A stretch of DNA of 64,000 nt from Candidatus Sulfuritelmatomonas gaucii (GCA_900290245.1 OKRB01000105.1:43934-107933), one strand, 5' to 3'; numbered from the stretch's first letter, positions 18,284-27,432 are shown. Translations and numbers: made by a program. Notes: a model not told the origin generated them from the letters alone.

Positions 18284-19303
18284 ATGGCAGTTCGGATGAA
18301 AGACATTGCGGCCGACCTGGGAGTCTCGCTGGTTACCGTTTCCAAAGTCCTCCGCAACAAGACTGACGTGGGCGAGAAGACACGGAGGCGCGTTCTCAAG
18401 CGGGTTCGAGAATTGAAGTATCAGCCGAATATGCTGGCTCGCGGTTTGGCCTCAGGAAAGAGCTACTCGATTGGCCTTGTTGTCCCTGATCTGGTGCATA
18501 CGTTTTTTGCAGAGTTGGCGATGGGAGTGAGCGCCGGCCTTCGCAAGGATTCCTACCAATTGATTCTCGCTTCAGCCGAAGAGGAACCAGGGCTTGAATG
18601 CCAGGAGATCGAGCACCTGCTGGCACGGGGAGTGGATGCACTGCTGATCGCGTCCTGCCAAAACAGTTTCGCCGGCTTCAAATCGCTCTTACATGCGAAG
18701 GTCCCGTACATCCTGCTCGATCGCTTTCTTCCCAATCTCAAAGCGCACTTCGTCGGCACAGACGATGTTGCCGCCGGCCGCATCGCAACCGAACATCTCA
18801 TCCAGCTCGGCCGGCGGCGCATCGCACACATCGGTGGCGAGGTGATCAGCACTTCGTTGGGAAGATTGGACGGGTACAAAAAGGCGCTATCAGCAAACAA
18901 ACTTCCGTTTCGCAGCGAACTCGTTGTGACTCGCTCCCGGCTTGAAGAAGCAGGCGTGCAGATCGGAGAGCACGCGATGGGCGATTTGCTCAGAATCAAG
19001 CGAATTCCCGATGCGGTCTTCTGCTATAACGATCTGACTGCGGTGGGGGCGATTCATTGCCTTCTTCGGAATAAACTGCGTGTTCCCGAAGATGTCGCCG
19101 TAATGGGCTGTGGCAATATTCGTTTATCGGAGTACCTCGAAGTGCCTCTCAGTACGATCGATCAATGTCCGGAACGACAGGGTGCAGAGGCTGCCAGGCT
19201 CGCGCTTTCCATGATCGCGCAAGAACGAAGGCCGAGAGCTGAACGATTCCTTGTCGAACCGAAGCTGATCGCCCGGGAATCGACGATGGGACGTGCCAAG
19301 TAG
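18284..19303 (+). CDS. LacI-family transcriptional regulator
   Basis: A 339-residue regulator. The N-terminal helix-turn-helix (MKDIAADLGVSLVTVSKVL) and the hinge helix (NMLARGLASG, with the leucine that enters a central CG step) are clear. A periplasmic-binding-like effector domain follows (SYSIGLVVPDLVHTFFAELA, LLDRFLPN, VAVMGCGNIRLSEY). The ATG has AGGAG 8 bases upstream. It lies 39 bases after the PI-PLC-like gene. It is the natural candidate to bind the palindrome at 12184 and repress the locus until a sugar or inositol-like effector appears; that link is inferred. Confidence 0.93.
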   Translation: MAVRMKDIAADLGVSLVTVSKVLRNKTDVGEKTRRRVLKRVRELKYQPNMLARGLASGKSYSIGLVVPDLVHTFFAELAMGVSAGLRKDSYQLILASAEEEPGLECQEIEHLLARGVDALLIASCQNSFAGFKSLLHAKVPYILLDRFLPNLKAHFVGTDDVAAGRIATEHLIQLGRRRIAHIGGEVISTSLGRLDGYKKALSANKLPFRSELVVTRSRLEEAGVQIGEHAMGDLLRIKRIPDAVFCYNDLTAVGAIHCLLRNKLRVPEDVAVMGCGNIRLSEYLEVPLSTIDQCPERQGAEAARLALSMIAQERRPRAERFLVEPKLIARESTMGRAK

Positions 19304-19371
19304 ATGCCTAACCAGAGATCGCAACTTGCCAGGATCCGTTCAATCGCAGGAGTATCGCTCGATTCAGGGAA

Positions 19372-19394
19372 CCCGGCTCCGATCAGGAGCTGGG
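19372..19394 (+). terminator. hairpin after the LacI gene
   Basis: A 9-bp stem CCCGGCTCC / GGAGCTGGG (one wobble) with a GATCA loop lies 69 bases after the stop. No immediate T-run follows, so it may be a weak or factor-assisted terminator. Confidence 0.4.
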
Positions 19395-19416
19395 CATGCG
19401 CCTCACGTTTTCATGT

Positions 19417-19623
19417 TCAGGGCTGCTCTTTGCTCTCGAAATAGGGAGGCGGGATGATCGGCGGCTTGGAGATCTCGCCGCGAATCTTGCGCACGGTGAC
19501 GTCATCGAGCGCGAACGAAGGCGCGGCCAGGATAACGGGCGCGTAACCCTCGTCGCCGAACGAGATCATGCCGATGGACTGTTGCGGCCGGTATTCGACC
19601 CGGCAAAGTGTCCTACGAGTCTG
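19417..19623 (-). pseudogene. possible 3' remnant of a lost gene
   Basis: On the minus strand an open frame ends at 19417 and reads RVEYRPQQSIGMISFGDEGY, then APVILAAPSFALDDVTV, to a stop after FESKEQP. Its G/C-rich third positions and protein-like pattern suggest real coding history, but there is no proper start; upstream it runs into the RDD gene in another frame. A 50-residue product from an internal ATG is the alternative. The family is not recognised. Confidence 0.35.
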
Positions 19624-19634
19624 ACACGCCAGAA

Positions 19635-20537
19635 TCAGCTCATGCGGCCCAATTCGCGAAACTGATGCGCGACGGCTTCAAGAAACGTCTCGATGCTGGT
19701 GTCGGGTGGAATCGTGAGGCCCGACTTGGCGCAGAGGGCCTGAGCGATGCGGCTGGCGAGCGCGGCACGCGTGGTGAGGTCCATGTCGAGTCGCCGCGCA
19801 AAGAAGCCTTCCAGCACTTCGAGGTCACTGGCCGATAATTTGGCCAGAGCCGGGGCGGGAAGCACCACACGAAGGTGCGGCGGCGCACCCCACGGACCAG
19901 AACTCGTCTGTCCACCCCAAGAAGCAAAAGCCGCTTCTTGGGGACCCCGGCTCTGTGGGGACCCCGGCGGGACGGGCTGCGCCGCGGCCGGTGAGTACAA
20001 CGACAGTGGACGCCCGCTGTTCTGGCTCCAACGCGGCGCGTCCACTTCGCGATCGCGCACCACCAGTGATCCAGCCACCATGTCGCCCAGGCGCTGGTTG
20101 CGCTTGCTGATGAAGATCGCAATAACGCCGACGGCGTAAAAGCCGGGCAGGTAGTCGACAAAACGCACAAGATTGCGCGCCAGCGCCTCAACAAAGTTGA
20201 TGCCGCGTCCTGATTGATGAATGACGCGGATTTTGGCCACAATCTTGCCCGGCGTGCGCCCGTGGTCGAACGCCTCGAATAGTGCGAAGTATCCCCATTG
20301 CAGCAGAAACACGATGAGAAAGAAGATGCCCGCCGCCCAATTTGCGGAAACTCCGCCGAAAAAATGCAGCGCGGGAATGATGATGGCTGCGATAACGGCA
20401 AGCAAAACGAACGCTGCGCCCCAGATGAGGTAATCAATCAGGATGGCGATGAAGCGGCTGCCGACGCCGGCCAGCGGCAACTCAATCGACACAAGCTCCG
20501 GGGTTTCGATGTTAAGCTGGTCTCCAACCGGCTCCAT
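19635..20537 (-). CDS. RDD-family membrane protein
   Basis: A 300-residue protein whose first 150 residues form an RDD domain: VGSRFIAILIDYLIWGAAFV (helix with the Arg/Asp pair), a second helix at FFLIVFLLQWGYF, and the FDHGRTPGKIVAKIRV loop. The remainder is soluble and Pro-rich, then helical. RDD proteins are thought to be transporters or membrane adaptors. An ATG at 20537 with GGAGAG 10 bases upstream is chosen; an ATG at 20546 is also in frame. Its start codon overlaps that of the divergent SpoIIM-family gene. Together with the nearby DUF58/MoxR operon it is part of a recurring gene group. Confidence 0.85.
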   Translation of the reverse strand: MEPVGDQLNIETPELVSIELPLAGVGSRFIAILIDYLIWGAAFVLLAVIAAIIIPALHFFGGVSANWAAGIFFLIVFLLQWGYFALFEAFDHGRTPGKIVAKIRVIHQSGRGINFVEALARNLVRFVDYLPGFYAVGVIAIFISKRNQRLGDMVAGSLVVRDREVDAPRWSQNSGRPLSLYSPAAAQPVPPGSPQSRGPQEAAFASWGGQTSSGPWGAPPHLRVVLPAPALAKLSASDLEVLEGFFARRLDMDLTTRAALASRIAQALCAKSGLTIPPDTSIETFLEAVAHQFRELGRMS

Positions 20538-21516
20538 GGCGATCATTCTCTCCAATCAGTGGCTCAACAAGCGCCGCCCATACTGGGACCGTCTCGCGGC
20601 GTTGTTGTCGCAGGCCGGAACCGGCGGCGGTGTGCGGCAGTTGTCGCGTGCCGAACTGCGCGAAACCGCATTGCTCTACCGCCAGGCGGCCAGCGACCTT
20701 TCCACGCTGCGGCAGGACCCCACCGCAAGAACCTACGCAGAGCACGTCAACCAGTTATTGGCTCGCGCCCACCATATCATCTATTCGAGCCGACGCAAAG
20801 GCTTCCTCAAGATACTCTATTTTCTGCGCGACGAGTACCCGGCCCTAGTGCAACGGCAGATTCGCTACGTTGCGCTTTCGCTCATCCTATTATTGTCCGG
20901 GGCAACGCTGGGCTCAGTGCTCACGCTGGCGCGACCGCAGTTCATGCGCCACATGCTGGGACCGCAGATGGTGGAGACCATCGAGCGCCACGAGATGTGG
21001 ACGCATTCGATCGTCGGTATCGAGCCCCTGGCCAGCAGCCTGATCATGACCAACAACCTCAGCGTCTGCTTTATCGCCTTCGCGGGAGGCATCGTCTTCG
21101 GACTGGGGCCCCTCTACTCGATGTTTTTCAATGGCGTGCTTCTGGGCGTGATTGACGTGGCGTGCCAGCAGCATGGCATGTCGCTCGACTTGTGGAGCTT
21201 CGTTGCGCCGCACGGCTCACTGGAACTGCCCTCGATCATCCTTGCGGGCGCCGCGGGCCTGCGCCTCGCGTACGGATTGCTGTTCCCGGGGCTCTACAGC
21301 CGCCACGATTCGGTCGCCCTGGCCGGGGTTGAAGCCACTCGAATCGTCGCGGGGATCATTCCGCTGCTGGTGATCGCGGGCACGCTCGAGGGATTTTTCT
21401 CGCCCTCCGCCGCGCCGGTGTGGCTCAAGTTTCTGGTGGGCGGGTCGCTGTTTACGCTGCTGCTGGTATGGCTGTTCCGGCCGATGCGACCGGCCCCAAG
21501 CGGAAACGCGCACTAG
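20536..21516 (+). CDS. SpoIIM/DUF95-family membrane protein
   Basis: A 326-residue integral membrane protein. An N-terminal cytoplasmic helical region (WLNKRRPYWDRLAALLSQ) is followed by about five transmembrane helices, including RYVALSLILLLSGATLGSVL, LSVCFIAFAGGIVFGLGPLY and the SFVAPHGSLELPSIILAGAAG segment typical of the stage II sporulation protein M family. In non-spore-formers this family accompanies RDD, MoxR and DUF58 genes; its function there is unclear. The ATG at 20536 gives the usual ILSNQWL start, without a strong ribosome site. It converges with the DUF58 gene, 13 bases away. Confidence 0.85.
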   Translation: MAIILSNQWLNKRRPYWDRLAALLSQAGTGGGVRQLSRAELRETALLYRQAASDLSTLRQDPTARTYAEHVNQLLARAHHIIYSSRRKGFLKILYFLRDEYPALVQRQIRYVALSLILLLSGATLGSVLTLARPQFMRHMLGPQMVETIERHEMWTHSIVGIEPLASSLIMTNNLSVCFIAFAGGIVFGLGPLYSMFFNGVLLGVIDVACQQHGMSLDLWSFVAPHGSLELPSIILAGAAGLRLAYGLLFPGLYSRHDSVALAGVEATRIVAGIIPLLVIAGTLEGFFSPSAAPVWLKFLVGGSLFTLLLVWLFRPMRPAPSGNAH

Positions 21517-21529
21517 AAGCGGGACCTAC

Positions 21530-22990
21530 CTACACCATCGCCCGTTCCTTTACCTTCAGATACTGGTTCAGCACCGCAGAGGTGAGTTGCGCGGGATCGA
21601 GGTCGAGCGTGAGCGCGCCCTGTTCGCGCAATCGCGCCAGCAGCAGTTCGCGGCGCATGGCGAGCTCCTGCGCCGCCGAAGCGCGAAACATCTGCTCGAC
21701 ATTTCTCGGGCGCGCATTGGCGATCGCCTGGACGTCTGGCTGTGCCATAGCGACAAACAGCAGCACATGACGATGCAGCAATTGGATCGCGCCGTCGATT
21801 ACTTCAGGACGCATTGCGGTTTCGGCCAGGTCGGTGATCCACAGGATCAGTGAGCGCCGCGGCTGCCAGCGATTGAGTGTCGCAGTGGCGCGAAGGTGAT
21901 CGGCCTCGCTCGACTCGGCGCGCGCCTGGGCCAGAGCCTCCACGATCTGCCGCAAATGCGTGGGGCCGCGGCCAGGCAGCACGCGCTGCTGGATATGCTG
22001 GCCGTATACCAGCAATGCGACGCGATCGCCGGAGTATAACGCCAGTTGCGCCAGGGCCACGGCCGTTGAGCACGCGTAATCGAGCTTGGAGTAGTCGCGA
22101 CGCTCGGCCGCATTGGAAGGTTTGGGTTTTGGTGCTACACCTTCGAGCGGGCGACTGCGCTCCGCATTCCGCTCGTCCTCTAGAATCCTGCCCTGCAGGA
22201 GCCTGCCCGCGTCGAGCACGATCCACACCGGTTGGGAACGCTCGGTCTGGTAGCGGCGCGTAATCAGCTGGCCGCGGCGTGCAGTGGCAGTCCAGCACAC
22301 ATCGCGCAGGTCGTCGCCCTCCAAATACTCGCGGAGGCTCTCGAAGTCGCGGCCGAGTCCGCGCTCGCGCGCCTGGCGGAGCTGCAACTCAATCTGCCGC
22401 CCGCGCGCAAGGAAGATCTCCTGATCCTCACCCTGGCGAAGCGCTGGGTACACGCGCACGGTCTGCTCGAGCGGCGCCACGGCCCATTTTTCCACGAGCC
22501 CAAGCGGTGAAGCATAGCGAAGATAGACTGCTCCTGCCTTGGCGTCGCCACGTTCTCGCGGCTCGATCTTGTAGCGCAATGCCGCTCGAACGCGCGGGAT
22601 GACGCGCAAGCGCTGCGTCGCGGGCGCGGCAACCAGTGCGTCGGGCAAATCATCCACGAGCCGGCATTCGATGGCCGTTTTGGCGTCGTGCTCCACCGCA
22701 AGCTCGATTTCGGTTTCGCTGTTGAGCGCTGGTGCGTTGCTCCATGAGCGCTCGATCGCGATCTCGTGCGCCGCCGGAAGACGCGACCCATCGAGAAGGC
22801 AGCCGACCAGGACCAACGCATCCCATAGCAGCATCGTGTAACTGAGGCGCGCGTCGAAGAATCCTGGCAGGGCAAACAACAATCCGGCGGCGAGCAGCCA
22901 GATCGCACGCGGCGTCAGGCCGAAGGCGAAACGCCCACGCGGTTGGCATTTGGCGCGCGCCGGCTCAGGATGGAGTGAGGGTGAGATCAT
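21530..22990 (-). CDS. DUF58-domain protein
   Basis: A 486-residue protein. Two hydrophobic stretches near the N-terminus (residues about 28-65) anchor it in the membrane. A beta-rich part follows, then the DUF58 core with YLEGDDLRDVCWTATARRG and the von Willebrand A-like strand PVWIVLDAGR (a degenerate metal site), and later LILWITDLAE. Such proteins work with MoxR ATPases, probably in cofactor insertion or complex assembly. Its start overlaps the moxR stop by 4 bases (ATGA), showing translational coupling. Confidence 0.88.
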   Translation of the reverse strand: MISPSLHPEPARAKCQPRGRFAFGLTPRAIWLLAAGLLFALPGFFDARLSYTMLLWDALVLVGCLLDGSRLPAAHEIAIERSWSNAPALNSETEIELAVEHDAKTAIECRLVDDLPDALVAAPATQRLRVIPRVRAALRYKIEPRERGDAKAGAVYLRYASPLGLVEKWAVAPLEQTVRVYPALRQGEDQEIFLARGRQIELQLRQARERGLGRDFESLREYLEGDDLRDVCWTATARRGQLITRRYQTERSQPVWIVLDAGRLLQGRILEDERNAERSRPLEGVAPKPKPSNAAERRDYSKLDYACSTAVALAQLALYSGDRVALLVYGQHIQQRVLPGRGPTHLRQIVEALAQARAESSEADHLRATATLNRWQPRRSLILWITDLAETAMRPEVIDGAIQLLHRHVLLFVAMAQPDVQAIANARPRNVEQMFRASAAQELAMRRELLLARLREQGALTLDLDPAQLTSAVLNQYLKVKERAMV

Positions 22991-23988
22991 TTCCGCGGCA
23001 CCGCAACCGCCGCCACCACGTCGTTGAGTACGCGATCTGCATCAAAGCCCTCCAGCTCGGCTTCTGGCTTGAGCAGAATGCGATGGCGCAGTGCAGGCAG
23101 CACGGCGCGCTTCACGTCATCCGGGATCACATAATCGCGGTCCTCGAAACTCGCAAAGGCCTGGGCTACGCGCAGCAAGCAAATAGCAGCGCGCGGGCTG
23201 GCGCCGAGCGCGAGTGTCGGCCACTCGCGGGTGCGGCGAACGAGATCGAGGATGTAACCGTAAAGGTCCTGCTCCACGCGAATCGCACGAATTTCTGCGC
23301 GCGCCGTCTTCAGCAGCTCGGCGGCGAGCGGCGCAATCTTTGCTTCTTCGAGGATGTTGCCGGTGCCAGTCGCATGATGGCGTTCGAGCATCTGCCGTTC
23401 CTCATCAACGTTCGGGTAGCTCACCTTGATCTTGAGCAGGAATCGATCCAATTGCGCTTCGGGCAGCGGATAGGTGCCTTCAAAATCGATCGGGTTCTCG
23501 GTGGCGAAGACGGTGAACCACTCCGGAAGCGGCCGCCGAACGCCGTCGCTCGTCACCTGCCGCTCCTCCATGCACTCGAGCAGCGCGGCCTGCGTGCGCG
23601 GCGGCATGCGATTGATCTCATCGACCAGCAGCAAATCGGTGAACACCGGGCCGGCATGGAAGGTAAACGTGTCCGCGCCAGGGCGAAACATGGTTGTGCC
23701 CAGAATGTCCGCAGGCATCAGGTCGGGTGTACCCTGCACGCGCTGGAAGCCGAGGCCGAGCAAGCGGCCCACCGATTTGACGATGAGCGTTTTGGCGATG
23801 CCCGGCACGCCTTCGAGCAGCGCATGGCCCTGCGTCAACACGGCGACTAGGACCTCTCCAATGACTTCCCTCTGTCCGGCGATTACGCGGCCAAGCTCCG
23901 CGCGCGCTGCGGTCAGCAACTGTTGCGTCGCGGGCAACGCCGCTGCTTGCGCTGCTGAGCCGCGTTCCAAATTCGTTTCCTCAGTCAT
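22987..23988 (-). CDS. MoxR-family AAA+ ATPase
   Basis: A 333-residue cytoplasmic AAA+ ATPase. Walker A is GVPGIAKT within LLEGVPGIAKTLIVKSVGR; Walker B is LLLVDEINRM followed by PPRTQAALLECMEE; sensor 1 is FTVFATENPIDFEGTYPLPEA. The C-terminal lid carries GASPRAAI. Members act as chaperone-like motors for von Willebrand A-domain partners, here the DUF58 protein directly downstream. The ATG has AAGGAG 6 bases before it. It follows the DUF4350 gene by 57 bases. Confidence 0.93.
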   Translation of the reverse strand: MTEETNLERGSAAQAAALPATQQLLTAARAELGRVIAGQREVIGEVLVAVLTQGHALLEGVPGIAKTLIVKSVGRLLGLGFQRVQGTPDLMPADILGTTMFRPGADTFTFHAGPVFTDLLLVDEINRMPPRTQAALLECMEERQVTSDGVRRPLPEWFTVFATENPIDFEGTYPLPEAQLDRFLLKIKVSYPNVDEERQMLERHHATGTGNILEEAKIAPLAAELLKTARAEIRAIRVEQDLYGYILDLVRRTREWPTLALGASPRAAICLLRVAQAFASFEDRDYVIPDDVKRAVLPALRHRILLKPEAELEGFDADRVLNDVVAAVAVPRK

Positions 23989-24045
23989 TCAGCTCTCCTT
24001 GCTCTTTGCACGTGTCGTCCAAGTGTCGTTGCCATATTCTGAATC

Positions 24046-25233
24046 TCATCGTCGTGCCGCCTGTGTGTGAGCGGTTGCCTCCAGCGCGGCGCCGTGGCGG
24101 CTGAGGGCCTGCACCAGCGCCAAGGCTTTTTTCGGTGGAAGCTTGTCGTCGGCCACCACCGCTTCACAATCGGCGAGGTCCTTCTCAAGCTCCGCGGCGG
24201 CCTTCGGGAAGCGGCGGCGAAGCGCAATGCCCATCTCTTCCGCGCTCATCTTCGCACCTTTCAGCCCGCACAGGTCCGCCATGCTGCGCCGGAATCGCTC
24301 ATATGCAAGCTCTACTGCGGTTGCCGACGCTCCCGCTTCGGCGTAGAGCGAGCCAAGGGCTTCAAGAAACTCCACGGGCGTGGCGCGGACGGGTTGGGGA
24401 ACATCACGCACCGGCCCGCGGCGCCGGCTGAAGCTGAACACGATCAGCAAGCCGATGGCGATGAGGCCAGTTTCAAGCAGGATCAGCGCCGGACCGCGCG
24501 CGTAGAACCATACCGAGTGCGTATCCCCGTGCAGCGACTCATCCCAATAAAAGTGGTGGCCATCGCGCGCGCCCAGCGAGTTCAAAAAGAGGCTCAGGTT
24601 GTCAGCGCGGCTGATAAACCCGTTTTCGAGCGGAGTTGCGCTCGCCCACCAGACGACCTGGCCTTTGGCCGATGTGTAGTCCACGACGGCTGGCGCACCG
24701 GCACAGTTGTATTGCACGCGATCGCGGGGCCTGTCCACTCCCCATGCGGCTTCAGGAACCATCCAGACTTCACCGGAATCAGCCAGCGCATCGAGACCCT
24801 GAGGCGCAAGTTTGCACGCGGCCTGGAACTGCTGAGACGGCCGCGCATTGCCATCGGGCGCCAAATGGCCTCCCGACCAACCCGTCACCAGAACGCGGCC
24901 GCCATGGGCAACGATGTCGCGCACCGCCTTCAAATCCGCTGTGGTCATGAGGACCGGATCGGCAAAAATCACCACGGTTTGCGCGTCGGCGCGGCTGGCC
25001 AGATCGCTCAATGGCTGCTCCCAGCGCTCGACATCGTAACCACTTCCCTTGAGAAGATCGAAGGCTGCCTGCGCGCCGTGCCTCCCCGTCAGATAGGTGC
25101 TGGGCAGAGGGTTGTCGTCATTGTTTTCATTGCGCGCGAAGAACGCGGTGACAAACGCAAGCACGAGCACTGCGGCAAGGCAGCCCAGGAGCAGCTTGCG
25201 ATCCGTGGCGTCGAGTGAGGCAAGGAGCTTCAT
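24046..25233 (-). CDS. DUF4350-domain membrane protein
   Basis: A 395-residue protein with one N-terminal transmembrane helix (LLLGCLAAVLVLAFVTAFFA), an extracytoplasmic DUF4350 domain of Rossmann-like form (TVVIFADPVLMTTADLKAVR, GGRVLVTGWSGGHLAP), a second transmembrane helix near residue 270 (LILLETGLIAIGLLIVFSFS), and a cytoplasmic helical tail. Function is unknown; it recurs with MoxR/DUF58 and DUF4129 genes. The start overlaps the DUF4129 stop by 4 bases. Confidence 0.85.
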   Translation of the reverse strand: MKLLASLDATDRKLLLGCLAAVLVLAFVTAFFARNENNDDNPLPSTYLTGRHGAQAAFDLLKGSGYDVERWEQPLSDLASRADAQTVVIFADPVLMTTADLKAVRDIVAHGGRVLVTGWSGGHLAPDGNARPSQQFQAACKLAPQGLDALADSGEVWMVPEAAWGVDRPRDRVQYNCAGAPAVVDYTSAKGQVVWWASATPLENGFISRADNLSLFLNSLGARDGHHFYWDESLHGDTHSVWFYARGPALILLETGLIAIGLLIVFSFSRRRGPVRDVPQPVRATPVEFLEALGSLYAEAGASATAVELAYERFRRSMADLCGLKGAKMSAEEMGIALRRRFPKAAAELEKDLADCEAVVADDKLPPKKALALVQALSRHGAALEATAHTQAARR

Positions 25234-26330
25234 TTCGTCTCCACCCCGAGGGCCGCGGCCAGTTCGAGCGCCGAATTGAAGTCGGCCGCCGCTGCCGCCC
25301 GGCCGCCATACCAGGTGCGCTCAAAGCTTTGCGTCAGTTCGGTCAGGCTCGTCTTGCGCGGATCCGTTCCGGCCAGCAACGCGAGATACTCGCGCGGGGT
25401 GCGGGCGCGGTCGGCGGGCCACAAACGACGCGACTCCAGACGGGCGATTGCGGCCCAATACACAAAGTGAATGGCTTCGCGCCAGAGTCCCTTAGCTGCC
25501 ATGGCTTGTGCGTCCAGGAGCCACAAGCGCCATTCCCGTGCTGACGGTGCGTCCGGTGCGGGCACTTCATCGGGCACGAGCTTGACGCGTGAACGCCGCT
25601 CAATGCGGATGAGAAACCAGATGAGCGCCGTCGCAATCGCCACCAAGAGCAACGCGCGCAGCGCCCAGGCGATCCACGGCGCGCGTGAACCCAGGCGTAC
25701 AAGGCTCGCGAGGAACTTATCAAGCAGGTTGTAAAACCACTCGAGGAATCGTTCTCGCGGCGACATTTCGGTGACGCCGCGGTAGGCGCGCTGCGAGAGA
25801 ATTGCGCTGAGCGCCTTGCGTTCATCGGCGTAGCTTGCGCTTGCCTGAGCCGGGCCTTCTGCCTGCTTCGCGTCGTCCTGGAGGCGCTGGTGCGCCTGCG
25901 TCAATAAAGAATCGGCGGTTCGCGGCTGGTTTTTGGCGCCGGGGATCAATGTAAGAGTCGCGGGTTGGGCAGCGTGATCCTTCTTTGCCGCGAAGCCCAG
26001 CACAGCGCGCAGCCAGTCGTAGCGAACTTCGCGGGTTTGCGTGACGGCGCCAGCCTGCCAGTGTACGCGATCATCCGAACCGGCCTGCCGGGGATCGCAC
26101 GCGGAACTCATCTGCGCCGCATCTTTCTTTGGCTGCGCGGCCTGGCACGCTGAAACCAGGGCGTCGAGATTCTGGAGGTGCTGGCGATACTCCGCCAGGC
26201 TGACGTCGCGCCAGCCTGCATCGGCGACGAAGCCCTGTGGGCGAGCGTGCGGCGCAGCACAGAGAAGCGCCAATAGCGTCGCGCCGGCCGGAGCAATCCA
26301 CCAACCTGATCGAGGCTGCCACAAGTTCAT
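25230..26330 (-). CDS. DUF4129-domain membrane protein
   Basis: A 366-residue protein with a signal/anchor at the N-terminus (ATLLALLCAAPHARP), an extracytoplasmic helical region with a possible disulfide pair, a central transmembrane helix (AWALRALLLVAIATALIWFL), and the cytoplasmic DUF4129 domain whose end pattern (LTQSFERTWYGGRAAAAADF) is typical. Its start overlaps the stop of the preceding membrane-protein gene by 4 bases. Role is likely structural or signalling within the MoxR group; not established. Confidence 0.85.
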   Translation of the reverse strand: MNLWQPRSGWWIAPAGATLLALLCAAPHARPQGFVADAGWRDVSLAEYRQHLQNLDALVSACQAAQPKKDAAQMSSACDPRQAGSDDRVHWQAGAVTQTREVRYDWLRAVLGFAAKKDHAAQPATLTLIPGAKNQPRTADSLLTQAHQRLQDDAKQAEGPAQASASYADERKALSAILSQRAYRGVTEMSPRERFLEWFYNLLDKFLASLVRLGSRAPWIAWALRALLLVAIATALIWFLIRIERRSRVKLVPDEVPAPDAPSAREWRLWLLDAQAMAAKGLWREAIHFVYWAAIARLESRRLWPADRARTPREYLALLAGTDPRKTSLTELTQSFERTWYGGRAAAAADFNSALELAAALGVETK

Positions 26331-27406
26331 CGTTCTTCCACGGTATCAGGAGGCAGAGTCGGCCCGGAAATGGTACCGGCTTCCGATGCCGCAGCCGCGG
26401 ATGCGAACCCTGCCGGTCCGGGTTCGGGCTGCGAAGGGGCATGCCCGCTGCCTGCTTGCTGGGACAAGAGGCCGGCTTGCTGCATCATCCATTCGATGTC
26501 GAAGCCTTCCTTGCGCATGCGCTGATCGTAGTAGAAGAGAACCAGGGCGATCCAGGCAACCGGAGTGAGCAGTGTCTGCAGGGTAAAATTCACGATCACA
26601 TTCAAAAGTTCGGCCACAACCATCGCCACGGATGCAGTTTGGGCGCTGTGCCCGGCCGCCGTGATGACACCGACGATGATGAGGAACGGGATATACGCAA
26701 TCATCGAGACGACCATGGTGAGGGCGACGACCAGCAAGAACATGACAAAGATGCGGCCACGCGTACCATGGCTGAGCTTCCACGCGCGCATCAGCGATTC
26801 CCATGCCGTCTTCTGTTCCACGACGCAAACGGCCATGCCGACGGAGTAACCCAGCGCGAGCCACACGATCACAACCAGGGCTGCACCAAACGCAACAAAG
26901 ACAAAGAAGCCCGAGGCGACGCCGGCGGCAACGCCTCCGCCCGTGAGCGTCACCAAGTAGAAAAGGATGACGGCAACGCCACCCGCAGCTGCAAGCGGGA
27001 TACCTGCGACGACGAGCCCTTGAAGCACCAGGAACCACAGATAGGTCCAAAAGCGGGCTCGCCCACTGGCCAGCGCGGCGCGAATCGTCAGCTTCTCGCC
27101 GCGATTGGCGCTGACCGCAGCCTGCGTAAGGCCGGCCGTGGAATAGACGTAGGCCGCAATGTAAAGGGGAAGTGTTAAAGCGATAAGCGCAACCAGCGCC
27201 AGAATCGCGATCGGATTTGAACCCGAACTTCCCTTGAGCGCTGCGGCTGCGGCCACGACAAGCGCGCCGGCGAGAACGCCGATCGCGATCATCACCCCGA
27301 TGGGCAATGCCGCGACTCCCGCAAAAAGCAGAAAATTGCGTCGATAAAGCTGCGCGGTCCGGTCCAGGATTTCGCCGAGCGTCAATGGCCGTAAGCTCTC
27401 GTTCAT
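26327..27406 (-). CDS. polytopic membrane protein, copy 2 of a paralog pair
   Basis: A 359-residue protein with about six transmembrane helices in a style like the glycerophosphodiester phosphodiesterase membrane domain. It begins LRPLTLGEILDRTAQLYRRN and ends its core with LFYYDQRMRKEGFDIEWMM; both segments are nearly the same as in its upstream neighbour, so the two arose by duplication. The ATG at 27406 is used because the paralog aligns from exactly this Met. It is translationally coupled to the DUF4129 gene. Possible role: membrane partner or scaffold of the MoxR group. Confidence 0.8.
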   Translation of the reverse strand: MNESLRPLTLGEILDRTAQLYRRNFLLFAGVAALPIGVMIAIGVLAGALVVAAAAALKGSSGSNPIAILALVALIALTLPLYIAAYVYSTAGLTQAAVSANRGEKLTIRAALASGRARFWTYLWFLVLQGLVVAGIPLAAAGGVAVILFYLVTLTGGGVAAGVASGFFVFVAFGAALVVIVWLALGYSVGMAVCVVEQKTAWESLMRAWKLSHGTRGRIFVMFLLVVALTMVVSMIAYIPFLIIVGVITAAGHSAQTASVAMVVAELLNVIVNFTLQTLLTPVAWIALVLFYYDQRMRKEGFDIEWMMQQAGLLSQQAGSGHAPSQPEPGPAGFASAAAASEAGTISGPTLPPDTVEER

Positions 27407-27432
27407 GATCGTGCTCGCTTGTCTTGATCCTA

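Noticed and set aside
24067..25218. Plus-strand 383-residue open frame opposite the DUF4350 gene
   Set aside because: No recognisable domain; the minus-strand gene is part of a coupled operon.
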